Assembly: GCF_001514195.1 (NCBI RefSeq)
Contig: NZ_KQ948734.1
Span: forward strand, 1,121,076 to 1,185,075
Length of the DNA: 64,000 nucleotides
DNA from: Streptomyces griseorubiginosus
GTDB taxonomy: Bacteria > Actinomycetota > Actinomycetes > Streptomycetales > Streptomycetaceae
Direction: 5' to 3'
Shown here: positions 1 to 7,681 of the stretch, one piece after another
Layout: every line of letters starts with the position of its first letter
Numbering within the stretch: position 1 is the stretch's first letter
Translations under genes and position numbers: made by a program
Notes under the pieces: generated by a model
Seen by the model: only the letters and a program-made list of their open reading frames with translations
Databases searched by the model: none
What the model was told of the DNA's origin: nothing

Positions 1-46
1 CCTCGGCGGCTTCGGTCACCGCCTCCTGCTCGGCTGCGCTGGACAC
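1..46 (-). CDS. Partial 5' end of an unidentified gene
   Basis: Read on the minus strand, a GTG at 46-44 is preceded by GGAGG (plus-strand 51-55) four bases upstream. It opens a frame starting V/M-SSAAEQEAVTEAAE that runs off the left edge. Only 15 residues are visible, Ala/Glu-rich, so the product cannot be named. The ribosome binding site and codon usage are the only support. The gene would be divergent from the transpeptidase gene at 343, with the dispersed repeat between them. Confidence 0.4.
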   Translation of the reverse strand, partial: MSSAAEQEAVTEAAE

Positions 47-216
47 CGGTCCTCCCACGGCTCGTGGAACGAGGTGGAAAAGGGCGCACGGCATCCCATC
101 CGCGGCACCCCCTCACGTCGTCCTCCCCACTGTTCTGCCCACGGGTCGCCTCGCACTCACGGGTTCGCTCCGCTGGGTTGGGCGGGGCGCCTTCGGAAGT
201 GCCGGATCAGGTTGTC

Positions 217-264
217 GGGCGACTGCGGGTCCGCGGGGGCTGGTCGCGCAGTTCCCCGCGCCCC
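217..264 (-). repeat. Dispersed intergenic repeat, copy A
   Basis: Read on the minus strand, this 48-bp stretch begins GGGGCGCGGGGAACTGCGCG and ends in an ACCCGCAGTCGCC-like tail. It matches the stretch at 63288-63335 on the plus strand at about 40 of 48 positions. Both lie in non-coding DNA. The remainder of 47-342 shows no gene that I can support. Confidence 0.6.
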
Positions 265-342
265 CCAAAGAGTGGTAGGCCCCCGTCGCCGTAGATCCGA
301 AGGTCACGTTTCCCCCCGGTAGGCCCCGTCGTTTAGCCGGTC

Positions 343-1569
343 GTGAGACATGGACAGGGGCGCGCTCGGCGTGCCGGGACCGTGATGGTCGCCGTGGTGA
401 CATGGGCAGGACTGGTGGCCGGAGCCGCCGGGTGCACATCGGGCGGGGGTGGCGGGATCAGCGGGGTCGGAGGGTTCGGCAAGCCCCCCGCCCCCGAGGA
501 CGTGATCAGGGTCGCCCCCGACGACGGCACCAGGGGCGTGCCGCCCGAGGAGAGGCTGCGGGTCCGGGTGGCCGGCGGGCGCCTGGAGTCGGTCACCGTG
601 GTCAAGTCCCAGGACGCGCAGGACACTCCGGTCCCCGGCCGCATCTCCGACGACGGTCTGCGCTGGGAACCCGACGAGGCGCGGCTCGCGCTCGCCGCGA
701 AGTACACCGTCGACGCGGTCGCCCTCGACGCGCACGGCCGCCGCTCGGCCCGGCACGCGACCTTCACCACGTACGTCCCCGGGAAGCGTTTCGTCGGCTA
801 CGTCACCCCAGAGAACCGCTCCACCGTCGGCACCGGGATGATCGTCTCGCTGGCGTTCAACCGGGAGATCCAGGACCGCGCGGCCGTCGAACGCGCCGTC
901 CGCGTCACCGCGCAGCCGCCCGTCGAGATCCGCCCGCACTGGTTCGGCCGGGGCCGCCTCGACTTCCGGCCCGAGCACTACTGGGAGCCCGGGACCCGGG
1001 TGACGGTAGCGCTGCGGCTGCGGGACGTGGAGGGCGCGCCCGGCGTCTACGGCCTCCAGTACAAGACCGTCTCCTTCACCGTCGGCCGAAGCCAGGTCTC
1101 CCTCGTGGACGCGGCCGAACACACCATGCAGGTCCGGCGGGACGGCGAACTCCTCGCCACCGTGCCGATCACCGCGGGCGCCCCCAGGACCACCACGTAC
1201 AACGGCAAGATGGTCGTCACCGAGATGCTGGAAGTGACCCGCATGAACAGCCGTACGGTCGGCTTCGGCGGCGAGTACGACATCCCGGACGTCCCGCACG
1301 CCTTGCGCCTGACGGACTCCGGCACCTTCCTGCACGGCAACTACTGGGCGCCGGACGCCCCCGGCAGGGTCAATGTCAGCCACGGCTGTGTGGGCCTGAG
1401 GGATGTGAAGGGCGGCAGCTCGGAGACGCCCGCGGGCTGGTTCTTCGACCGCAGTCTCGTCGGTGACGTGGTCGAGGTCGTCCACAGCGATGACAAAAAG
1501 GTCGCTCCCGACAATGGGCTCGGGGGATGGAACATGACGTGGAAGCAGTGGAAAGCGGGCAGTGACTGA
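343..1569 (+). CDS. L,D-transpeptidase lipoprotein (YkuD domain), copy 1
   Basis: Probable cell-wall L,D-transpeptidase, which would form 3-3 peptidoglycan crosslinks outside the membrane. The 408-residue product has a basic N-terminus, a short hydrophobic stretch and a lipobox-like VAGAAGC, so it is probably a lipoprotein. An Ig-like region (about residues 50-240, two repeats) precedes the catalytic YkuD domain. The active-site signature is visible as HGNYW (His331) and SHGCVGL (His347, Cys349). GTG 343 is the longest sensible start; no clear ribosome binding site is seen, and the in-frame starts around 382 are alternatives. It is followed by a paralogue in the same direction 112 bp downstream. 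Confidence 0.88.
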   Translation: MRHGQGRARRAGTVMVAVVTWAGLVAGAAGCTSGGGGGISGVGGFGKPPAPEDVIRVAPDDGTRGVPPEERLRVRVAGGRLESVTVVKSQDAQDTPVPGRISDDGLRWEPDEARLALAAKYTVDAVALDAHGRRSARHATFTTYVPGKRFVGYVTPENRSTVGTGMIVSLAFNREIQDRAAVERAVRVTAQPPVEIRPHWFGRGRLDFRPEHYWEPGTRVTVALRLRDVEGAPGVYGLQYKTVSFTVGRSQVSLVDAAEHTMQVRRDGELLATVPITAGAPRTTTYNGKMVVTEMLEVTRMNSRTVGFGGEYDIPDVPHALRLTDSGTFLHGNYWAPDAPGRVNVSHGCVGLRDVKGGSSETPAGWFFDRSLVGDVVEVVHSDDKKVAPDNGLGGWNMTWKQWKAGSD

Positions 1570-1681
1570 ATGGTGACCTTGCACTCACAAGATTCTGAAA
1601 TTTATGCGGTTAATATGCGCCGACACGCGGTGATCGCGGGGGTGATGCGGGCCTGACCAGGCCCGGCGAGGGGAGATCGAC

Positions 1682-2938
1682 TTGAACGTGCGACCGATAT
1701 CGGGGGCGTCGGTTGACGCGCGGGGGCGTGGGGCCAAGGGCCTGCTGGCGCTGATACTCGGCGTCCTGCTGCTGGCCGTGACCGCCTGCGGTGGCGGGGG
1801 GGCCGGCTCCGGGTCCGGTTCCGGCTCCGGGGACGCCAAGAGCGGGAAGGGTGACTCGGCCGCCGCCGAGACCAAGCAGTCCGAGGCGATCGTCTCCATC
1901 ACCCCGAAGGACGGCGCGAAGTCCGTCGACACCAGCGGCGCCCTCAAGGTCGCCGCCACCAAGGGCAAGTTGACCGAGGTGCAGGTCAAGGACGCCAAGG
2001 GCACCGCGGTGGAGGGGAAGATAGCCGCCGACGGCGCCTCCTGGACGCCGTCCACGCATCTCGCCTCCGGCACCGCCTACACGGTGCACGCGATCGCGAA
2101 GGACTCCAAGGGCCGTACGGCGGCCGAGGACTCCGGCTTCACCACCCTGACTCCGAAGAACACCTTCATCGGCACGTTCACGCCCGAGGACGGCTCGACG
2201 GTCGGCGTCGGAATGCCGTTCTCGCTCCGCTTCACCCGGGGCATCACCAGCCCCGACGACGTCGAGAAGGCCATCACGATCAAGACCTCGCCGGCCGTCG
2301 ACGTCCAGGGCCACTGGTTCGGCAACGACCGTCTGGACTTCCGTCCCGAGCACTACTGGAAGGAAGGCACCAAGGTCACCGTCCAGCTGCGCCTCGACGG
2401 CGTCGAGGGCCGCAAGGGCGTCTACGGCAAGCAGAACAAGACCGTTTCCTTCACCATCGGCCGCAACCAGGTCTCCGTCGTGGACGCCAAGAAGCACACG
2501 ATGAAGGTCACGCAGGACGGCAAGACCATCAGGACCATCCCGGTCACCACCGGCAAGCCCGGCTACGACACCTGGAACGGCCAGATGGTCATCAGCGAGA
2601 AGCTCGCGGTGACCCGGATGAACGGCGAGACGGTCGGGTACGGCGGCGAGTACGACATCAAGGACGTCCCGCACGCCTCCCGCCTCACCGACTCCGGCAC
2701 CTTCCTGCACGGCAACTACTGGGGCGGCGACGCCTTCGGCAACTACAACGCCAGCCACGGCTGCGTGGGCCTGCGCGACGTCAAGGGCGGCTACGACAGC
2801 GGGGTCCCGGCGGCCTGGTTCTTCAACCACTCCCTGATCGGCGACGTGGTCATCGTGAAGAACTCCCACGACGCGACCGTCGCCCCGGACAACGGCCTCA
2901 ACGGCTGGAACATGTCCTGGGACAAGTGGACGGCGTGA
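1682..2938 (+). CDS. L,D-transpeptidase lipoprotein (YkuD domain), copy 2
   Basis: Paralogue of the preceding gene, 418 residues, with the same layout: N-terminal hydrophobic segment with lipobox LAVTAC, a Gly/Ser linker, Ig-like modules, and a YkuD catalytic domain with HGNYW (His343) and SHGCVGL (His359, Cys361). The TTG start at 1682 is chosen because AGGGGAG lies about 6 bp upstream and the frame then gives an uninterrupted signal peptide. The C-terminal halves of the two copies are near-identical in motif spacing (YGGEYDI, RLTDSGTFLHGNYW), which points to tandem duplication. The gene ends just before a strong hairpin. Confidence 0.9.
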   Translation: MNVRPISGASVDARGRGAKGLLALILGVLLLAVTACGGGGAGSGSGSGSGDAKSGKGDSAAAETKQSEAIVSITPKDGAKSVDTSGALKVAATKGKLTEVQVKDAKGTAVEGKIAADGASWTPSTHLASGTAYTVHAIAKDSKGRTAAEDSGFTTLTPKNTFIGTFTPEDGSTVGVGMPFSLRFTRGITSPDDVEKAITIKTSPAVDVQGHWFGNDRLDFRPEHYWKEGTKVTVQLRLDGVEGRKGVYGKQNKTVSFTIGRNQVSVVDAKKHTMKVTQDGKTIRTIPVTTGKPGYDTWNGQMVISEKLAVTRMNGETVGYGGEYDIKDVPHASRLTDSGTFLHGNYWGGDAFGNYNASHGCVGLRDVKGGYDSGVPAAWFFNHSLIGDVVIVKNSHDATVAPDNGLNGWNMSWDKWTA

Positions 2939-2952
2939 CGCTCCGCTGACAG

Positions 2953-2986
2953 ACGGCCCCGGTGTGAGGTACGGCACCGGGGCCGT
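2953..2986 (+). terminator. Hairpin terminator after the transpeptidase pair
   Basis: A perfect 12-bp inverted repeat (ACGGCCCCGGTG / CACCGGGGCCGT) with a 10-nt loop starts 15 bp after the stop codon at 2938. It is followed by TGTCGTT, with only a weak U-tract. Confidence 0.75.
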
Positions 2987-3002
2987 TGTCGTTAGCCACG
3001 GT

Positions 3003-3008
3003 TAACCT
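3003..3008 (+). promoter_or_regulatory. -10 element of a leaderless promoter
   Basis: TAACCT ends 7 nt before the ATG at 3016. This is the usual actinobacterial leaderless arrangement, and there is no Shine-Dalgarno sequence before that ATG. No convincing -35 was picked out. Confidence 0.55.
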
Positions 3009-3015
3009 GACCCCC

Positions 3016-3783
3016 ATGACCGTGAATCTCGAAGTCGCCGAAGGCGTCGGCGTCATCCGTCTCGACCGGCCGCCCATGAACGCGCTGGACGTGGCCACCC
3101 AGGACCGGCTGAAGGAGCTCGCCGAGGAGGCGACCCGGCGTGACGACGTGCGCGCGGTGGTCGTGTACGGCGGGGAGAAGGTGTTCGCGGCGGGCGCGGA
3201 CATCAAGGAGATGCAGAACATGGACCACACCGCGATGGTCCTGCGCGCCCGCGCCCTCCAGGACTCCTTCACGGCCGTGGCCCGCATCCCCAAGCCGGTC
3301 GTCGCCGCGATCACCGGCTACGCGCTGGGCGGCGGCTGCGAACTCGCCCTGTGCGCGGACTTCCGGATCGCCGCGGAGAACGCCAAGCTGGGCCAGCCGG
3401 AGATCCTGCTCGGTCTGATCCCCGGCGCGGGCGGCACCCAGCGCCTGGCCCGGCTGGTCGGACCGTCCAAGGCGAAGGACCTGATCTTCACGGGCCGTAT
3501 GGTCAAGGCCGACGAGGCGCTGACCCTGGGCCTCGTGGACCGGGTCGTCCCCGCCGACGAGGTCTACGCCGAGGCGCACGCCTGGGCGGCGAAGCTCGCG
3601 CAGGGGCCGGCGATCGCGCTGCGCGCGGCGAAGGAGTCCATCGACACGGGTCTGGAGACGGACATCGAGACCGGGCTCGCGGTGGAACGCAACTGGTTCG
3701 CAGGCCTGTTCGCCACCGAGGACCGCGCGCGGGGCATGAAGAGCTTCGTCGAGGAGGGACCCGGCAAGGCGAAATTCCTCTGA
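3016..3783 (+). CDS. Enoyl-CoA hydratase/isomerase family protein
   Basis: Crotonase-fold enzyme, 255 residues, expected to hydrate 2-enoyl-CoA in fatty-acid beta-oxidation in the cytoplasm. Visible family motifs are the oxyanion-hole stretch FAAGADIKEM, the second oxyanion loop ALGGGCELAL, and the PEILLGLIPGAGG region carrying the catalytic glutamates typical of true hydratases. ATG 3016 is preferred over an upstream in-frame start at 2986, because the upstream option overlaps the terminator and the TAACCT box sits at leaderless distance from 3016. No other beta-oxidation gene is adjacent, so the exact acyl substrate is unknown. Confidence 0.9.
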   Translation: MTVNLEVAEGVGVIRLDRPPMNALDVATQDRLKELAEEATRRDDVRAVVVYGGEKVFAAGADIKEMQNMDHTAMVLRARALQDSFTAVARIPKPVVAAITGYALGGGCELALCADFRIAAENAKLGQPEILLGLIPGAGGTQRLARLVGPSKAKDLIFTGRMVKADEALTLGLVDRVVPADEVYAEAHAWAAKLAQGPAIALRAAKESIDTGLETDIETGLAVERNWFAGLFATEDRARGMKSFVEEGPGKAKFL

Positions 3784-3843
3784 ATCCCTTGCAATTGACG
3801 CGATGTCTGATCCGGGTCCCTCGATGGGGCGGTTTATGGGAGC

Positions 3844-3860
3844 CTTAAGGCAACCTTAAG
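3844..3860. promoter_or_regulatory. Perfect palindrome in the gap before the ATP-binding regulator gene
   Basis: CTTAAGG-CAA-CCTTAAG is an AT-rich 7-3-7 palindrome in the 262-bp gap 3784-4045, where the background is GC-rich. It resembles an operator for a dimeric regulator. Apart from this, no gene was recognised in the gap. Confidence 0.4.
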
Positions 3861-4045
3861 TCTGCCTTGTCGAGGGAGTCCGTCGATTGCCTCCTCATGA
3901 GCCTCCGCCGCAGGTCACCGGGGCTGTTGACGACCCCGATGTGCCGTTGGCATATGCCGATCACCCTTCTCGGAGCAGCGCGTTCAGGGGGGCGTATTCG
4001 TCGGGAACGGCCCCGGAGGGCGCTTTGGGCGGCCATGATGGGGTC

Positions 4046-4549
4046 ATGGCGGGGCTGGAGGGTTTCGAACAGCCGCGGGGAGACGGCCGTGCGACGGCGG
4101 CGCGCTGGTCTCCGGCGGTCGAGGACGAGCACGCACTGAAGGCGCTCGAACTGTTCGGAAACCCCACCGAGGCGGAGGTCCCCCTGCCGTCCCGGCCGGA
4201 GTCCGCGGCCGCCGCCCGGCGCCTGACCCAGGTGATCGTGCTGCGCGACTGGGGGCTGAGCCCCAAGATGGCGGAGGACGCGGTGTTACTCGTGTCCGAG
4301 CTCGTCGGCAACGCCGTACGGCACACCGGGGCACGGGTGTTCGGCCTGCGCATGCGGCGCCGGCGGGGGTGGATCCGGATAGAGGTGCGGGACCCCTCGC
4401 GCGGACTGCCCTGTCTGATGCCGGTGCAGGAGATGGACGTCAGCGGGCGGGGGCTGTTCCTCGTCGACAAGCTGTCCGACCGGTGGGGGGTCGATCTGCT
4501 GCCCCGCGGCAAGACCACCTGGTTCGAGATGCGGGTGGCCGACAGGTAG
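4046..4549 (+). CDS. ATP-binding protein, anti-sigma serine kinase type (HATPase_c)
   Basis: Streptomyces-type small GHKL ATPase, 167 residues, related to SpoIIAB/RsbW anti-sigma kinases. The N-box region is visible as LLVSELVGNAVRHTG (Glu and Asn metal/ATP ligands), followed by a G1-like EVRDPS and the G2 segment SGRGLFLVDKLSDRWGV. ATG 4046 is chosen because codon use and homology-like character begin near here; the frame stays open upstream to 3887, so a longer form cannot be excluded. No sigma-factor partner gene is adjacent, as is common for this large Streptomyces family. Confidence 0.85.
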   Translation: MAGLEGFEQPRGDGRATAARWSPAVEDEHALKALELFGNPTEAEVPLPSRPESAAAARRLTQVIVLRDWGLSPKMAEDAVLLVSELVGNAVRHTGARVFGLRMRRRRGWIRIEVRDPSRGLPCLMPVQEMDVSGRGLFLVDKLSDRWGVDLLPRGKTTWFEMRVADR

Positions 4550-4552
4550 TCC

Positions 4553-4620
4553 GTTGGGTCGATCGGTGACGATCGGCACTCGGTGGGTCGATCGGCGGCG
4601 ACCGGTACTCGGTGGGTCGA
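4553..4620 (+). repeat. Tandem repeat, 29-bp period, about 2.5 copies
   Basis: The element GGGTCGATCGG...CACTCGGT recurs with GGGTC at 4556, 4585 and 4614. It lies immediately after the stop codon of the ATPase gene, in the gap before the deacetylase gene. Confidence 0.7.
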
Positions 4621-4650
4621 TCAGGGCCAATCCGCGACGGAACCCCTTAA

Positions 4651-5382
4651 ATGGGGCGGGTGACCGCTACCGACCGCCGGACCGTGCTGCTCGCCACCGC
4701 AGGGCTGACCTTGGCCGCGGGATGTGCGACCAGGAGTGCCGTCGCTCATCCCGCCCCCTCCTCCGCGGGCAGCGCCCCACCCCTCCCCGCCCAGCTCACC
4801 CACGGCCCCCGTGACCGCCCCCGGGTCGCCCTCACCTTTCACGGCGCCGGCGATCCCGCCACCGCCCGTGCGCTGCTCACCGAGGCCGAGCGGCGCGGTG
4901 CCCGGCTGACCGTGCTCGCCGTGGGCACCTGGCTCGACACCCACCCCGAGCTCGCCCGCCGGATCCTCGACGGCGGCCACGACCTCGGCAACCACACCCT
5001 GAGCCACCTCGACATCAACGCGATGTCCGAGGCCGAGGCGCGTCAGGAGATCACCGGCTGCGCCGAGCGGATCCGGCGGCTCACCGGGTCGGTGGGGACC
5101 TGGTTCCGGCCCTCCCGCACTCCCACCGCCTCACCCCTCGTCACCCGGCTGGCCCAGGAGGCCGGCTACCCCCACGTCCTGTCCTACGACGTCGACTCCC
5201 TCGACTTCACCTCGCCCGGCGCCGCCGCCGTCGCCCGCAAGGTACTCGCCGAGATCCGCGAAGGGTCCGTGGTGAGCCTGCACTTCGGGTACGCCGACAC
5301 GGTCGCCGCCCTCCCCGTCGTACTGGAAGAACTCGACCGGCGCGGCCTGGCCGCGGTGACCACCACGGAGTTGTTCAGCTGA
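4651..5382 (+). CDS. Polysaccharide deacetylase-like lipoprotein with degenerate motif 1
   Basis: NodB-fold carbohydrate esterase-4 relative, 243 residues, with an N-terminal lipobox signal (LTLAAGC). Motif 2, which supplies two metal-binding histidines, is intact as NHTLSH (His115, His119). Motif 1, normally TFDD with the catalytic base, reads TFHGAGD (His64 and Gly65 in place of the two Asp). Motif 3 is FRPSRTP instead of RxPxG. The C-terminal motif LHFGY is close to the usual LxH. It may therefore be a non-catalytic or altered enzyme. Start ATG 4651, or GTG 4660. Its stop overlaps the next start by one base, so the two are probably co-translated. Confidence 0.8.
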   Translation: MGRVTATDRRTVLLATAGLTLAAGCATRSAVAHPAPSSAGSAPPLPAQLTHGPRDRPRVALTFHGAGDPATARALLTEAERRGARLTVLAVGTWLDTHPELARRILDGGHDLGNHTLSHLDINAMSEAEARQEITGCAERIRRLTGSVGTWFRPSRTPTASPLVTRLAQEAGYPHVLSYDVDSLDFTSPGAAAVARKVLAEIREGSVVSLHFGYADTVAALPVVLEELDRRGLAAVTTTELFS

Positions 5383-6575
5383 TGACCCGTACCCACGCCC
5401 AGCGCGCTCTGATCGCCTGTGCCGCCCTCGTCGTCCTCGCCGCCTGCGGCACCGGGACCAAGGACGGGGCGAAGGAGGCCCTCGGTACCAAGGCGGCCGC
5501 CCCCGCCCCGGTGCGACCGGTGAAACCCGTGCGGAAGGCGGTCCAGGGGCTCCCCGGGATGCCGCCCATCCTCGACCCGAAGGACGTCTACGCCGCCGAC
5601 CGCCCGAACCGGCTCTCCCCGGTGGTGAAGGACTTCCCGTCGCGGGTCTACGTGCCCAACACCGAGTCCGACACGGTCTCCGTCATCGACCCGACGACGT
5701 ACGAGATCATCGACACCATCCATGTCGGACGGCAGCCCCAGCACGTCGTGCCCTCCTGGGACATGAAGACGCTCTGGGTCAACAACGACCGCGGCAACAC
5801 CCTCACCCCCATCGACCCGAGCACCGGCAAGGCGGGCAAGCCGGTCGACGTGCACGACCCCTACAACCTTTACTTCACGCCGAACGGCAAGTACGCCGTC
5901 GTGATGGCCTCCCTCGACCGGGAGCTGGTCTTCCGCGATCCGCACACCATGGAGCGCAGGAAGACCGTCCCGGTCAGCTGCTACGGCGTCAACCACGCCG
6001 ACTTCTCCCTGGACGGCCGGTACTTCATCGTGTCCTGCGAGTTCAGCGGGGAGCTGCTGAAGGTCGACACCGAGAAGATGGAGGTGATCGGCCAGCAGAA
6101 GCTGCCGTTCGCCGGGGCCATGCCGCAGGACGTCAAGGTTTCGCCCGACGGGAAGCGGTTCTACGTCGCCGACATGATGGCCGACGGGATGTGGGTCCTC
6201 GACGGCGACTCCTTCGGCAAGCCGACCCTGCTGCCCACCGGCAAGGGCACCCACGGCCTGTACATCAGCCGCGACTCCCGCGAGATGTACGTCTCCAACC
6301 GGGGCGAAGGGACCGTGTCCGTCTTCGACTTCGCCGAGAACCGGGTCACGAAGAAGTGGCACCTGCCCGACGGCGGCAGCCCCGACATGGGGGGCGTCTC
6401 CGCAGACGGCAAGGTCCTGTGGCTGTCCGGCCGCTACAACTCCGAGGTCTACGCCATCGACACCCGCACCGGCGCCCAGCTCGCCCGCATCAAGGTCGGC
6501 AGCGGCCCGCACGGCCTCGCGGTGTACCCGCAACCGGGACGCTACTCGCTCGGCCACACCGGCATCTTCCGCTGA
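5382..6575 (+). CDS. YVTN-type beta-propeller lipoprotein
   Basis: Exported lipoprotein of 397 residues: signal peptide with lipobox LAAC, a linker, then repeated blades of the YVTN/40-residue family from about residue 85 (VYVPNTESDTVSVID, TLWVNNDRGNTLTPID, FYVADMMADGMWVLD, MYVSNRGEGTVSVFD, LWLSGRYNSEVYAID). Such propellers usually serve as binding or surface proteins; no catalytic function can be assigned. The start overlaps the deacetylase stop (TGATG), so the two probably form an operon acting at the cell surface. Confidence 0.82.
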   Translation: MTRTHAQRALIACAALVVLAACGTGTKDGAKEALGTKAAAPAPVRPVKPVRKAVQGLPGMPPILDPKDVYAADRPNRLSPVVKDFPSRVYVPNTESDTVSVIDPTTYEIIDTIHVGRQPQHVVPSWDMKTLWVNNDRGNTLTPIDPSTGKAGKPVDVHDPYNLYFTPNGKYAVVMASLDRELVFRDPHTMERRKTVPVSCYGVNHADFSLDGRYFIVSCEFSGELLKVDTEKMEVIGQQKLPFAGAMPQDVKVSPDGKRFYVADMMADGMWVLDGDSFGKPTLLPTGKGTHGLYISRDSREMYVSNRGEGTVSVFDFAENRVTKKWHLPDGGSPDMGGVSADGKVLWLSGRYNSEVYAIDTRTGAQLARIKVGSGPHGLAVYPQPGRYSLGHTGIFR

Positions 6576-6603
6576 CCCGCACCGGTCCCGCCCGGGCCGT
6601 ACG

Positions 6604-7239
6604 TCACTGGGGCGCGAGCAGCACCGCCTCTGCGCCCACCGGGCGGTAGCCCGCTGCCTGGAAGGCGCGCAGGCTGCGGGCGTTGCCCGGGGAGACCTGG
6701 GCCCACAGGGGCTCCCCGGCCAGGTGGCGGGCCGCGGTCACCAGGACGCGGCCCAGGCCCCGCTGCCGTACCGCCTCGTCGACCTCGACCGAGACCTCCA
6801 GACGGCCGCCGACGCCGCGTCCCGTCACCAGCACCCCGCCGTCCGCCGTCCAGGCCCGGATGTCGTCGCGGCGCCCGCGGGCGTAGGCGATACGGGGATG
6901 GTTCGCGTCCTCGATCTCCTTGAGCGCGAGGGGCGGTCCGCCCGGCAGCGGGTCGGCGACCAGCATCGCGTCGATCGTCTCCGACCTGCGCCCGGTCCGC
7001 TCCAGCAGGGCCGTCAGGAAACGCGGGTTCATGGTCGCGGCCAGCGGGTCGCAGTCCAGGCCGCGCAGGGTGGCACGGACCCACTCGGGGTCCTCGTCGG
7101 TGAAGACCACGGAGTGGGCCGTGAAGGAGAGCACGCCCGCGTCCCGGTGACAGACCTGCGGCACGATCGTGGTCCCGCCGTCCGCGGGCGGGAAGACACC
7201 GCGGGCCGCCGCGTCGAGAATGTCCCGCAAAGTCTCCAT
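6604..7239 (-). CDS. GNAT-family N-acetyltransferase
   Basis: 211 residues with a C-terminal GNAT acetyl-CoA fold: the V-x-VDEAVRQRGLGRVLVTAA segment is motif A (R/QxxGxG/A), followed by SPGNARSLRAFQAAGYRPVG (motif B). The N-terminal half (residues 1-115) is not recognised. ATG 7239 is chosen with GGAG six bases upstream; the GTG just before it is equally in frame. The gene converges with the propeller gene across 28 bp and is divergent from the EF-hand gene. The substrate is unknown. Confidence 0.82.
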   Translation of the reverse strand: METLRDILDAAARGVFPPADGGTTIVPQVCHRDAGVLSFTAHSVVFTDEDPEWVRATLRGLDCDPLAATMNPRFLTALLERTGRRSETIDAMLVADPLPGGPPLALKEIEDANHPRIAYARGRRDDIRAWTADGGVLVTGRGVGGRLEVSVEVDEAVRQRGLGRVLVTAARHLAGEPLWAQVSPGNARSLRAFQAAGYRPVGAEAVLLAPQ

Positions 7240-7410
7240 CACCGGCTCCTTGAGTCTCCCGCCACTGGAGGACCCACCCTCGCAGACATGATCGACGAGG
7301 GCACCGGGGTTTCCCCGGGTGGTTGCCGTACGGCGGATCCGGCCAGGCGGCTAATCTGACCTGCGGCAGCAAGCCAGTGAGACACGAAGCACGAGAAGAG
7401 GGGCGGACCG

Positions 7411-7629
7411 GTGGCGCACATCGACATCGAGGAAGCACGCAAGCAGTTCGAGCGGATCGATGCGGACGGTGACGGCTCCATCACCGCCGCCGAGTTCAAG
7501 TCCGCCCTGGCCCAGGGCGGCGACTGGAACGTGACCGAGTCGGTCGCCGAGGCGATCATCAAGACCCGCGACCTGAACGGCGACAAGCTCCTGTCGTTCG
7601 ACGAGTTCTGGGCCTTCCTGAACAAGTAA
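7411..7629 (+). CDS. Small EF-hand calcium-binding protein (calmodulin-like)
   Basis: A 72-residue protein with two complete EF-hand loops: DADGDGSITAAE (residues 17-28; D17, D19, D21, S23, E28) and DLNGDKLLSFDE (residues 54-65; D54, N56, D58, S62, E65). Both have the canonical 12-residue spacing and the bidentate Glu at position 12. It resembles the Cab family of small Streptomyces calcium-binding proteins and probably acts as an intracellular Ca2+ sensor or buffer. The GTG start has a purine-rich AGAGGGGCGGA upstream. A TAATCT box at 7352-7357 may be the -10. A strong hairpin follows the stop. Confidence 0.93.
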   Translation: MAHIDIEEARKQFERIDADGDGSITAAEFKSALAQGGDWNVTESVAEAIIKTRDLNGDKLLSFDEFWAFLNK

Positions 7630-7642
7630 GGCGTACGGAGAG

Positions 7643-7677
7643 GGGGGCGCCGCACCGGGCTTTCGGCGGGCGCCCCC
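7643..7677. terminator. Bidirectional hairpin between convergent genes
   Basis: GGGGGCGCC (7643-7651) pairs perfectly with GGCGCCCCC (7669-7677) across a 17-nt loop. It lies between the EF-hand gene and the convergent ABC ATPase gene. Confidence 0.7.
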
Positions 7678-7681
7678 TTCG

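Noticed and set aside
3867..4139. 90-residue plus-strand frame before the ATPase gene
   Set aside because: Arg/Ser-rich composition without a ribosome binding site and overlapping the real gene in another frame; a GC-composition artefact.
4626..4655. Possible fifth copy of the shared ECF element upstream of the deacetylase gene
   Set aside because: GCCAATCC is present, but the position 16 bp downstream reads AATGGG, not CGGAT, and overlaps the start codon.
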